This document shows, piece after piece, positions 1 to 10,582 of a stretch of 64,000 nt of DNA. Source of the stretch: Notospermus geniculatus (Eukaryota > Nemertea > Pilidiophora > Heteronemertea > Lineidae); assembly GCA_002633025.1 (NCBI GenBank), contig NMRB01000350.1, positions 172,035 to 236,034 of the forward strand. The letters are read 5' to 3'. Made by a program: the position numbers and the translations under genes. Numbering within the stretch: position 1 is the first letter of the stretch; every line of letters begins with the position of its first letter. The notes under the pieces were generated by a model. It saw only the letters and a program-made list of their open reading frames with translations, did not search any database and was not told the DNA's origin.

Positions 1-750
1 GGGGAGAGAAGGCTGGGGAGCTGCCTGTTGCACTGTGGTATCATCAGTTTGGGCCATCAGCTCAGTTCATGATTCAGTCTTTACACCTGACCTCCCTATC
101 AGCATACCCAAAATCAGCTTGCATTGTATATGAATTCGCTAGCTGATCTTGCTGGGACTTATCCGCTTTGCCAGGTGGTTGATTTTCCGTGTCAAATGAA
201 AATGGCGAATTTTTTACATGTTTATACATGTATGAATGTTTTGAATCATGCCTGCCATTGGCGCTATGTTCTATTCTCTCATATTACTGCAAGTTTATAT
301 GTTTACGATAGCATGTTCTGTATGCATGCACCTTACTTACTTCATAGGATTTTCATTCTGATTTGCCTGCACGACGTTCATCTCTTGGTGTCTGTGCATG
401 ACATGTTTGAGAACGGTAGGTAGAGAGGACAAACTGATCAACGGACCGGGATCGGTGCCTACTTCAGTCCGTGGCTTCAAATGCTGATCTCTTGGTTGGC
501 TCTTACTTAACCCTTTCCAAATTAGACAATAGTGTCCTGGAGTTCATGCATCCGAGCAAAGGCTGTGCTGGGCGTAACTATCGGTAACAACACAATATGA
601 CATGGCTGTCTGCAGGTGTCCATGAAGGGAGTTATACTCTATTCGAGTCCCACAGCTCACCATCAGCCATTTTGGTCACACGACAAGTGAAGATTGTTTT
701 GTCACAGACAATGTGGGATATTCACAAAATGTCTGATTCTGTGTTTGTAG

Positions 751-2645
751 GGAAACCGACGCAGCGGTAACTTCAGCAGTATTCCCATCAAGAACAAGGA
801 GGAGAAGAGGATCAGTGCTGCCACCATGAAGAGTATGGAACGGAAAAAGAAGGCGAGGTGAGTTGGATTGGGAAAAGAGGACTGGGGGGTGATTGACAGA
901 TTCGCAAACCTATGCTTTTAAAACCGGCTAATCCTTGTATAGTTATGATCTTTCATTCGCAGTCAGTAGGCATTCACTCCTGTTTCAAGATTACACCTGA
1001 TAACTACTACTTACCATGTATACTGTAGATCTGCTTCTTTTCACCGTTGGCATATGGATCTACATGTATACGGTAATGCTGTTTGTAGCTGCTGGCTTAA
1101 TGAATGCCCAGCTGGTATTATAGGGTTAACTTCCTAACATCCACGGCTTTGCTGTTGCTTCATCGCCAACGTCCAATGTCCAAGACCTCCACTTGATGTG
1201 TCAGTGGTTGATTCCTTCTTTCCAGAGCTGCTGAAGAAACTGTGTTGAATATCGCTCAACAAATGAGTATCACTCAGCAAGCGAGACCAAAGACGGCCCC
1301 TCCTGATCAAAAACGTCTCAAGACTTTAGACATCAGGTATGAAAAAAACATGGACTGAACATACAAGATTTTGTTGTCTATATTTCTGCATGAGAGAAGT
1401 CAGTTCCTGCTTCTTTTGCATTATTTGTGGTTTCGATTCAAGCGTGGAGAAGTCATGCAGAGTCCTTCTTCAGTCGTGAACCTGAAACAGAGTGAATTCT
1501 GTCATATGTGAACTGTGTCGATGGTATGGAAATAGTGGAAGTCGCCTCCTCATTCATTCCTCCTCGCATGTCTTGCTTCATGGGCTAGATTTGCCTGACT
1601 CCCTAGCAGCATGCTTCGGTATTGGTTTTGATTAGTCTTTGTACAGATAGAGCATTTAACATTCATTTCTCTGTACCTAAAGTTTTCTCATCATTTTCAC
1701 CCCATGTCTTGTGTTTGTACCCAGTGGTAGCATCTCGGTGACGTGCATGGCGTGGTATGTACCGTCCATCCTCGCTTACCACTTACATCTTTATTCATGT
1801 CGTCTTATTTCCAATTGGGTTTCAGTGGGCCTCTTCGACGTCAGTTTCAATCTATTTTCAATAGGGCTTTACGACCAATTCAAGGACAGACAAGTCCGGT
1901 TAAACCCGTGAAGGACGACATTCAGAAGTAAGATGGCCGCACACATCACCTGAACGCACACTGGCCGTAATTGGTGCACAGTTCTCAATTCAATATTCAT
2001 TTACATGCCGTGACTGAGCCCAGAATGGGGCGGGGCATGTCACTGTCTGAAGGTCAATGTTCAGCTGATGATGACAACATAAAAGAGAGTTGTTGTAGAA
2101 CCTGTCTGGAGTCGTCCATATCCCATGGGATTGGGATAATGTAGCCTCAGCTACCCAGTGCATTCACTTCGTTAGAAGCCGGTATAAACTTCCCAGTTTG
2201 GCTTTCACTCGGAGAATACTGTATGTATGCCATTGTTTCAGATCATCATCTTTAGACCGACCCAAAACTGCCCCAACAAAGACAACTCTTCAAAGAGAAT
2301 CCTCACTCAGGTCAAAGAGAACGGATGTTACGACAGGTAGGTTGGTCACGGATTACTTCGGGTACTTGTCAAGTGATACAAAGGGTAGGTGACGGTGGCT
2401 GTTACATCTCCTTCCATCCTGACTCTCCAGATGGTGGTTATGATGCTCAGTCCTCTCTGGTTGTCAGACAATGCAGACCTCCTTGATTGCTCAATGTTGT
2501 GAACTCTCCTCTGTTCCAATCATTGCTTGTTCCTATTCCAGGAAATCGAAAAGTGGCCACAAAAACCACCTCTCAGGCGGGAAAGACAAAATCAAACACA
2601 GCCAAGACCATAACAACAAATGTCAACAACAAGCTGCGTAGATAG
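751..2645 (+). CDS. C-terminal part of an unrecognised basic protein (5 exons, 5' end outside window)
   Basis: Five exons join in one frame: 751-857, 1226-1336, 1826-1927, 2242-2336 and 2542-2645, ending in TAG. Every junction is AG/GT and the phases fit exactly. The conceptual tail is about 172 residues, very rich in Lys, Arg, Ser and Thr, with two copies of an RPKTAP motif (one in the exon at 1226, one in the exon at 2242) and a charged helix-like stretch (MKSMERKKKARAAEET). There is no membrane segment and no domain I recognise. Low-complexity basic tails with RPKTAP-like motifs occur in cytoskeletal and ciliary proteins, but that is only a guess. The exon at 751 starts in phase 0, so upstream exons must exist left of the window or in the first 750 bases, where I could not identify one. 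Confidence 0.72.
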
Positions 2646-4900
2646 GTGCTTTGAGATTCATCAGAGAGATTTAACCTGGAGATTGAACTCCACTGACTTC
2701 ACATTCATTCATTACTCATGTGAGAGTCACAATGCTTGCAGTAATCAAGCATTTTGTTGATGTCGGCCATAACCAGCTTGAACAATGCCGTGTTGATGTG
2801 ATACTCTGTTCAAGGATGTGTATATATATGTGTACTGTGCTTCCTAAACCTATGCAAATCCAGGAATTTGAATGTTTCTTTAAATCCGTTGAATTTATCT
2901 TGGGTAGGAGGAAACTTTGACTCTCAAAAGTTCCCTCTGCTTGTCCTCAAGTAAAGGCACTGCTCCATGTCAGAGTTGTCCTGTGAGTTGGCTCCCTATG
3001 GGCTAGCTGCACATAGTCGTTTGCGTCATTGGTCTTTTTGAAAGTTGTACAGAAACCAACAATGGTGAGAGCCAACTCCCACGTGGAGAAGTGCCGTGAG
3101 GAATAAAAGTGACCTGTGATGCTCCCTGTCTTCCACATAACACTGTGATGGACAACCAACTCCTGACTTGTATCAGTATCAAACACTAACAGACCATTGA
3201 ATACTCGGATGGCTTTGGTCTTGGGACCTAAAGTTCGTGTGCTTAAAGCTTCACATTGCACATTGCGTCATTCGTACTGTTGTAAAATCTGTTAAGAATT
3301 GCTGATGTGGATTTGATGTCCAAACATCGATGTTCCTGGCCCCTGTCTTCAGGAAGCCTGAGTCCTCTGTTCCTGATTCGAGCATGTAGAATGTCAGTGT
3401 TGGTTTTGAAGTGTGTGTTCTTCCTGCGTGTATGGTAGAGTCATTATCCGTCATGGTATATTCCTATACTACATTATGAAGCAGAATTATGTATAAAGTT
3501 TGCAATATACAACCAGTAGCTTTAGAGCAGTGTAGCTGTTTAGAATGACATATACACTTCAAAGCATTTACTAGTTAAGAATTCTGTGTATATAGTGCCG
3601 TTTATGTTGAGCGTGTTGCAGGTGCCCGTTGAATTTTGATTCAATATGAATCGCCTCGTGACTGCTCAGAGAACTAATGAGTTTGATTGTTGACTATAGA
3701 ATTAAACATGTTTTGTCATCTGTGCCTTTTCCATGTTCTGCTGATCTGTTGAAGTTTGTTAAACATGACGTGATAGGCCCAGGTGGATCATATTCNATCG
3801 TCCAAGTTTTTAGGGAGATAGCTGCCAATTTTATGCTTTTCAACGTTGAGAGTGGTACATTTTTGGTCTTTATCTATTTTTGATAACAGCAATATGCCGT
3901 AGCTTTGGCTGACAGTTGTGATTTGCCCAACACATTTTGATGTGTGTTATGTCTCCCTGTCGTTTCTGACTGGTTCGTTCCAGTGTATCTGTGCTGACCA
4001 ATCATCGTCCTTCCATAACTGTGTTGTGCTCCCCTCAAGTGAAAACGACTTGGTCTCTCTATGGCTAACAACATCCCTTAAAAGCTTTGTGCACCGTTTC
4101 CTCTGTGAAACTCGCTGGACAAGATGGGATAAAATGAAGATAAGACTTGTGTGCTTTGATGCAGCTGGTCTGCATTGCTATGATGTAAAGTACTTAAAAT
4201 TGTTCACCATTGTTATGTTTCTGCGGCATAAGTGATTGTTCACCATTGTTATGTTTCTGCGGCATTAGTGAGCATTTCTAGGCGACTACATGTGTATGAT
4301 TTATCTTAGGAGGTCTGCTGGGGGGGGGGAGCTAGATTGTTGATAACGTGCTTGCTACAACATGCTCTTCAAAGTGTCACTGCTCTCGCAGTTGGTGAAC
4401 ACACTGATCTCACTCTGTGGTTGGGAATGATGTTACTGTCCAGAGGACCCTCTCTCATTGCTGATTCACAAAAAGTTAATGAACATCCGACGAGAGAGTT
4501 GTTCGCAGATGTTGAAGATGCTGTGTTGCCTGCTGACTTGGGTTCTTCCTTGACTTCATTTCGTTTCACTTTCATTGTTGAGCAATGAATGGTTATGATG
4601 TATTGTGTAATACATCGTGTATAAAATGGTTGTCACTGCAGTCAAAGGCTGTTGAGTTTGAGAGATTTTACTTAAGTTTCTGGTATTGGTTTTCATTTTT
4701 GCTACATTTGTACAAGATGTTTATGCAGCTTTCTTTTTGTTGCATTATTTCCAACTTTTGTCAGATTATTCGTCACATTTATGACTGATTGTACTCAGCT
4801 ATTTCCATGAATTTTTGTAGTCTTGCCGACTATGTACCCAGCATTCCATTCTGGTCGGGTGAATAAAAATTAGCTTTTGTTTATCAAAGTCTTGTTCCAT
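2646..4900 (+). other. Probable long 3' UTR and spacer with no further gene
   Basis: I see no coding exon here. An AATAAA at 4862-4867, 2.2 kb after the preceding stop codon, could be its distal poly(A) signal; the matching signal in the second duplicated copy is at 10158-10163. A 35-36 bp sequence is tandemly repeated at about 4199-4268. A single N lies at 3796. Confidence 0.4.
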
Positions 4901-5276
4901 TTTCTCTGCCGAGAATAACTTTGACGTTTGTTTTCATGAATGGCTTGAAGTTGCACTTGACTCGCTGGCAGGAGGTCGTGTCACATTGAGAGAAAGTGCC
5001 TCATCTTTCTTAGCAAACATCCCAAACTGAGTCCCTTCAGGTTAAATTAACCTGAATTAACCTGGTGCGAGTACATGTCGCCCTAATGATAACTAGCGTT
5101 GAACTTTTGAGATGCCCCCTCACCTGGCCGGGAATCCAGTTACCGGGCTGGGTCAACTTCTATATCAACCCGGATCTTGGCCACCTGGTGGTGAAAGTCT
5201 GAACTGAATATCGCGGCGTAGGCGTTCGATTTCCTGAGTTCTCGTCGAATTTTAGTCAGAAAAAGAGGTTTCAGCG

Positions 5277-8157
5277 ATGTCGGAACGTAAAGTTTTGAAC
5301 GTGAGTAGATGAATTAAGTTTAAGAAAATATTGTGAAGCGGCGTATGTGATATTGGCGATGTACATCAGTAAATTACGAGAGGCAAATATGTGGATGATT
5401 TGTGTCCGAAAATATATTCATTGGTGTACAAGTTGTTCGCTCCGTTTCAATGTTTCGGTTGTCGGATGACATGGGTTGCTGTGATTTGGCTTCAAGCACT
5501 GCACTGGCCTAGCTATGCTGGGAAGTGCCACTGATGGCTTTTGGAGCTGCAGGTAGGGTGGGATTTAAATTGAATGTTGGGCTACACTTTAGCATCCCTA
5601 CCGGTAGGCCTACCCTGACCATGCTGACAGACAGGCAGCCGATGACTGACTCTGACGTCCTCCATGCCAATGCCGTGCCGTGGCCCATTGCCATTGGCTA
5701 AGGATTTCTATTGTGTTTGATTGGTGCAGTGCAGTGCGGCACTCCACAATGAAAATCCTATCTAATATTCGATCGATGCGATGTGGCTTGCCTTAAGGCC
5801 TGAGCCTTCTATTGACGACCTTTTTGTGGCCAGTGCAGTGGGGGATCAGAGATTTGATTTTCTAAATTTGTTCCGAACATTTAGTCAACTGCCAACACAT
5901 CACTTGTCATTGATGTCAACCCATCCCCATTCCCATGGTCTCACTCTTCTCTGCTTCCATTCCAGAAATACTATCCCCCGGATTTTGATCCATCAAAGAT
6001 CCCGAAGTTAAAACTTCCAAGAAACAGGCAATACAGCATTCGCATTATGGCACCTTTCAATATGAGGTAAGTGACTGTTTTACGGAACTTGAGACCTAGC
6101 AACCTAGGCTAGCCGCACTACTAATAGTACTAGGCCTACCTCTTTACTGTGTTCTGTTCAGAAACCTCAATATCAACCTTATTTTTGCAGATGCAGTACT
6201 TGTGGTGAATACATCTACAAGGGAAAGAAGTTCAACTCCCGCAAAGAGACAGTCGAAGATGAGGACTATCTTGGCCTCAGGATTTTTCGGTTCTACATCA
6301 AGTGTCCTCGTTGTGTTTCTGAGATTGCTTTCAAGGTAAATGTCAACTGAAGTCCTCCTTTGATCTTTTCCATATTGTATATGAAGTCCATTTCCAGATT
6401 ATTTGCAAATTTTCGACCCCAAGCGGGGTTTTCTTCAGACTGGCACATTTACACACTAGATTTCAGAAAAGACTGAGCTGAATACCAAATGTAGATCTGA
6501 AATACCCTGTGCAAACAGGAGGTGTCAGCAATTAAAGAATGAAAAGAGGCCAAGCCCCAAGAATTGGTTGCTAGTCTTTTCTGAAATCTAGGGTGTAAAA
6601 GTGCCAGCCTGAAGAAAAGTGCCAGCCTGAAGAAAACCCCGGTTGGGGTCGAAAATTTGCAAATAATCTGGAAATGGACTTTATATACATTATCAATTTG
6701 TGTGTCGATTTTTGTGCTCGCCTTCTCTTTGATCTTTTCCAGAATTCTACGAGGTTCACTTCTGACCTTTTATTTCAATGATTTTCAGACTGACCCGCAG
6801 AACACAGACTATTCCCTGGAAGATGGTGCAACAAGGAACTTTGAAGCTGCTAAGACGGCTGAGAGGTTGGCTAAAATTGAACAACAGGAGAAGGAGGAGG
6901 AAGAGGCAAATAATCCTATGAAGGTAAGTCACTGATGCTAGTATCTGAGTAGGGAGTTTGATGTGCAGTATGGAATTACTTACTTGGCCTACTTCATGTT
7001 GTACTTGTCTTTCCTCTCAGGTGTTGGAGAACCGTACCAAGGCTTCCCGCAATGAGATGGAGATGATAGAAAACCTGGAAGAGCTGCGGGACCTGAATTC
7101 TCGCCACGCCAAGATAGATCACGAACAAATGCTGAAGATACATCAGGTTTATGATGAACAGTTGAAGAGACTGCAGGAGGAGGAGGATGAGAACTTTGTC
7201 AAGTGAGTCCTGAAGTCATGATCTGATAAGTGGAGGAAAACTCCCTATTGGCTATCAATCTTCCCTCTTGCGTTCACTTTTCTTTGTGTTGATGGGGTCC
7301 TGGCTTCTGACTCCATCTTTACCAAAGGACTGATGAGAAATAATCCTCTGAACTCCCTCAGAGTCGGGCTGGGTCTGTTAGTTTTGGGTATGGTCTAACT
7401 GGGGGTTGATCTGTTTTCAGGAAAGTATTTGGTACTGATGTCTCAGTGAAGCGGTTAGCTGACTCCGACAGTGATGATGAGCAACAGCCTTCACAACCAA
7501 AGTTCAAGAAATTAGAAAAACCAACTGATATTTTAACACAGGTAAGATTCAATGAATTTGGCAATGATGTGAGAGATGTGCTCCTTTGGTTAGTGCAGAG
7601 TGCAAGGTCAAGAGTGGACTCAGTTGTCTCTAGCCTTCATCTCACGAAAAAGTTAAGCTGCTACTTTAAATCCCATGTCTCATTTCACTGTTTCCTCCTT
7701 ACAGAACACCACGACAGATCAGAAAAATAAGGCATCCTGGCAGAAAACCCCTAGAACTGGATCAAAGATCAACCTAAGAGGCCTTGTGAAGCGAAAAGTG
7801 TCAAATTCAGCTGTAAAATCTAGTGAGGGGAGGTCAGACGGAGAAAAATCGACTGATACAAACAGCTCTGGACAGGACACTGGATCTGAAGTGACGAAAG
7901 AGATTTCTCTCAGTGATCAAGGAGAGGAAACTATTGAGAGAACTGTGACTAGTGAAGTTTCATGTAATCCGGCAAGTGGTAAAGAGAGCACCAGCAATAA
8001 TACTAAGTCAATGGATAAAGAACAAGAAATTACTGTTGATGGTTCACCCCTAGTTAGCAAACAGGACGACTCTGGTACAAAAACGAAACCTGTTGCTTCA
8101 GGACTCTCACTTCTGGGAAATTATTCCGACTCGAGTGGAGAAACAGATTCAGACTGA
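5277..8157 (+). CDS. YJU2: YJU2 splicing factor (CCDC94), copy 1, complete
   Basis: Seven exons: 5277-5300, 5966-6066, 6191-6335, 6789-6923, 7021-7202, 7421-7541, 7705-8157, giving 386 aa. The start MSERKVLN followed by [14 protein letters not shown] is diagnostic of YJU2/CCDC94, which helps activate the spliceosome around the first catalytic step. Residues 40-90 form the zinc-binding region with two CxxC pairs (C43/C46 and C80/C83) around the [16 protein letters not shown] segment. A Glu/Lys-rich coiled coil follows (residues about 100-190), then an acidic Ser-rich tail ending [13 protein letters not shown]. Length and order match the animal family. The poly(A) signal AATAAA is at 8405-8410. 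Compared with copy 2 the conserved N-terminal half is nearly identical, while the tail has several substitutions and an eight-residue insertion (EVSCNPAS). Confidence 0.96.
6386..6679. mobile_element. Fold-back MITE in YJU2 intron 3 (copy 1)
   Basis: Long terminal inverted repeats: the left arm contains AATTTTCGACCCCAAGCGG and TTCTTCAGACTGGCAC, and the right arm contains their complement, with the GAAGAAAAGTGCCAGCCT unit partly doubled. The arms are about 95-100 bp around a ~100 bp centre. The same insertion is in YJU2 copy 2 at 11691-11985, so it predates the split of the two copies. Related arm sequence recurs near 33550 and 37920-38060. Confidence 0.8.
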
Positions 8158-8181
8158 TACAGCCTACAGGTCTTGTCGTCC

Positions 8182-8300
8182 AGGGCCCATATTCATAAAA
8201 CCTTGCTGGCTTAGTTGGTTGCTAGTTGTGTACATTGGTCTGTACAAACTAGGCACTTTAGCAGGCAACTAAGCCTAGCAGGGTTTTATGAATATGGGTC
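8182..8300. mobile_element. Palindromic MITE in the 3' UTR of YJU2 copy 1 only
   Basis: A ~119 bp hairpin: the left end GGGCCCATATTCATAAAACC is the near complement of the right end GGTTTTATGAATATGGGTC. It lies between the stop codon and the AATAAA of YJU2 copy 1 and is absent at the same place in copy 2 (13463-13477). A relative is at 56573-56688 (ends GGGGGCATATTCACGAA / TTCATGAATATGGCCCC). Confidence 0.82.
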
Positions 8301-8640
8301 GAGGTGAATTTATTGTGATGTTCAGTCAGCACCGATATCCTTAAAGTTTGGCCTGACCCGACACATTCTGTTCCATACACATTATTCAAGTGTCTATACA
8401 TGTAAATAAACAGTTTCAATATCACAGTAAGTGTATGATTTATCATTCTCTGATTTATTGGTTCGTATAATTCACTCGTCACTTGAATCAGTGTCTAGTA
8501 CCATACATGTACTTCTCTGTACTGTGGAGTCAACTTCTGGCTGTTCTCTGGGAAGTTATTTCCTGCCCTGCACAAACTTGGTGTTACATGGACCTCAGGT
8601 GTATGTCTCTTCAACTAACATGACTAACAAAGAGTCAAGG

Positions 8641-8727
8641 TTTCCCGTACTTTGAACCCATTCCAGGAGCCCGAGATCTGAACTCGAGACCAGGGCAGTG
8701 TGCAAGCCACTCAGCCGTGCCACCCCA
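8641..8727 (-). mobile_element. tRNA-derived SINE-like sequence downstream of NDUFB10 (copy 1)
   Basis: On the minus strand the sequence resembles a tRNA with an A-box-like GGCTGAGTGG and a B-box-like GAGTTCAGATC at roughly the right spacing, but the arms do not pair as in a real tRNA. The same sequence is at 13815-13900 in copy 2, with the B box slightly decayed. Confidence 0.5.
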
Positions 8728-9136
8728 AATAAAAAGACACAACGATACAACATCAACATAATACATTTATTGTCTTTCACGCCACAATCAAAATTTTAAC
8801 AAATCATCCAATCAAGTAATCCTATTCTTTACCTGACATCTTGCAGTGCAAGCAAACTTAGTTTGGAGCAGATGAATCCTGTCCACTGGCGGTCTCTAGT
8901 TGATAGCACAATTCCTGCTCAAATGCTATAGCATACTGAGTTAACCAATGAAATCACAGCTGGACCTGCGTACTGCTTGGAACATTTTCTCAAAGCCAGC
9001 GTTTGTTTTGATGAACCAAAAGGAATATATCATACAAAACTACTCCAGCTTGGACAGAAAGAAACTACCGTACCGAGATCGGAAACAAAGTCCGGACGAT
9101 AAACTATGTACACATTTTTCTAGACAAGAAACACGG

Positions 9137-9554
9137 TTATTCTGTTTTCATCCCACTCCCCACTGGTCCATGACGTCGTTCCCATATCATACGATGTTTC
9201 TGTTTAAAGTAAGCATCCTTTACATCACCAGAAGCGCCAATGTCACCATCTGCAATGAAATACGGGAATTCTGTAAAAGTGAGGTATATGCCATTACATA
9301 GGTATGCTTGACACAGTAAGAAACCCTACAACACTGCTGTATAAAAATGGGACCAGGATGTCACTGACAGGAACCAGCATGTCTAGCAACAAAGGATTCA
9401 TGGTGAAAACTCACATTTTGTGAAATAGTTTGTGGATGATTCCTCATAGTCGTCGATTTCCTTTTTGCACTTGACATGATAATCTGAACCTTCCCATGTT
9501 ATACATTCATTCTTTCGATTTCGAAGGATTTTTACTACGTATTGGTCGACTCTC
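9137..9554 (-). pseudogene. NDUFB10: NDUFB10 3' fragment (exons 3 and 4 only)
   Basis: Exon 3 (9415-9554) and exon 4 (9137-9249) on the minus strand match the complete gene at 14293-15496. They encode VDQYVVKILRNRKNE... and ...YGDIGASGDVKDAYF, ending GSGMKTE and stop. Exons 1 and 2 are absent because the block breaks at 9615 in intron 2. Poly(A) signal AATAAA on the minus strand is at 8766-8771. The reading frame is intact, so this is best seen as the other allele's 3' end stranded by assembly rather than a decayed pseudogene. Confidence 0.88.
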
Positions 9555-10582
9555 CTGGAATTAGAAGCAGGGATTAGAAAATGAACTGTGCTAGAAAACA
9601 GACACCATTACTATAGACATGGCCCAGAATTAACGGGACACCCGGTCCAGTTTTCGACCATCTCCTAAAAATCTTAGCAGAAATCAGATGTAGCGTGCCA
9701 AAGGTTGGGAATGATGTTACTGTCCAGAGGACCCTCTCTCATTGCTGATTCACAAAAAGTTAATGAACATCCGACGAGAGAGTTGTTCCCAAATGTTGAA
9801 GATGCTGTGTTGTCTGCTGACTTGGGTTCTTCCTTGACTTCATTTCGTTTCACTTTCATTGTTGAGCAATGAATGGTTATGATGTATTGACTTGTGTACC
9901 GGTAATACATCGTGTGTAAAATGGTTGTCACTGCAGTCAAAGGCTGTTGAGTTTGAGAGATTTTACTTAAGTTTCTGGTGTTGGTTTTCATTTTTGCTAC
10001 AATTTGTACAAGATGTTTATGCAGCTTTCTTTTTGTTGCATTATTTCCAACTTTTGTCAGATTATTCGTCACATTTATGACTGATTGTACTCAGCTATTT
10101 CCATGAATTTTTGTAGTCTTGCCGACTATGTAACCAGCATTCCATTCTGGTCGGGTGAATAAAGATCAGCTTTTGTTTATCAAATTCTTGTCGATTTCTC
10201 TCTGCAAAGAATGACTTTGACGTTATTGTAGAATGGCTTGAAATCTCACTTGCCTCTCTGGCAGGAGGTCGTGCCACATTTGCCTCATCTTTCTTATGAA
10301 ACACCCAAACTCAGTCCCTTCAGGTTGTAATGTAAGTTGTGTAATTTGGTCAGATTTCATGGCCAGTCCACCAACAATCCACCTTTTAGTGTGACTACAT
10401 GGCCTAATGATAACTAGCGCTGAACTTTTGAGATGCCCCCTCACCTGTCCGGGAATCCAGTTACCGGGCTGGGTCAACTTCTATATCAACCCGGATCTGA
10501 AAGTCTGAACTGAATATCGCGGCGTAGGCGTTCGATTTCCTGAGTTCTCGTCGAATTTTAGTCAGAAAAAGAGGTTTCAGCG

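Larger units (their letters stand above)
4421..9615. repeat. Duplicated block, copy 1 (pairs with 9703-14765)
   Basis: The block runs from the putative 3' UTR of the upstream gene, through YJU2, into NDUFB10 intron 2. It matches 9703-14765 along its whole length with scattered substitutions and small indels. Alignment starts at the shared GGTTGGGAATGATG (4421 and 9703) and ends after the shared CTAGAAAAC (9592 and 14744). An 87 bp unmatched joint (9616-9702) lies between the copies. Both copies stop inside genes, which suggests joined haplotypes rather than a gene-level duplication. Confidence 0.9.

Noticed and set aside
2947-3454. Minus-strand frames of 104 and 67 codons opposite the upstream gene's 3' UTR
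   Set aside because: No splice support, no recognisable domain, and they overlap a sense UTR-like region.
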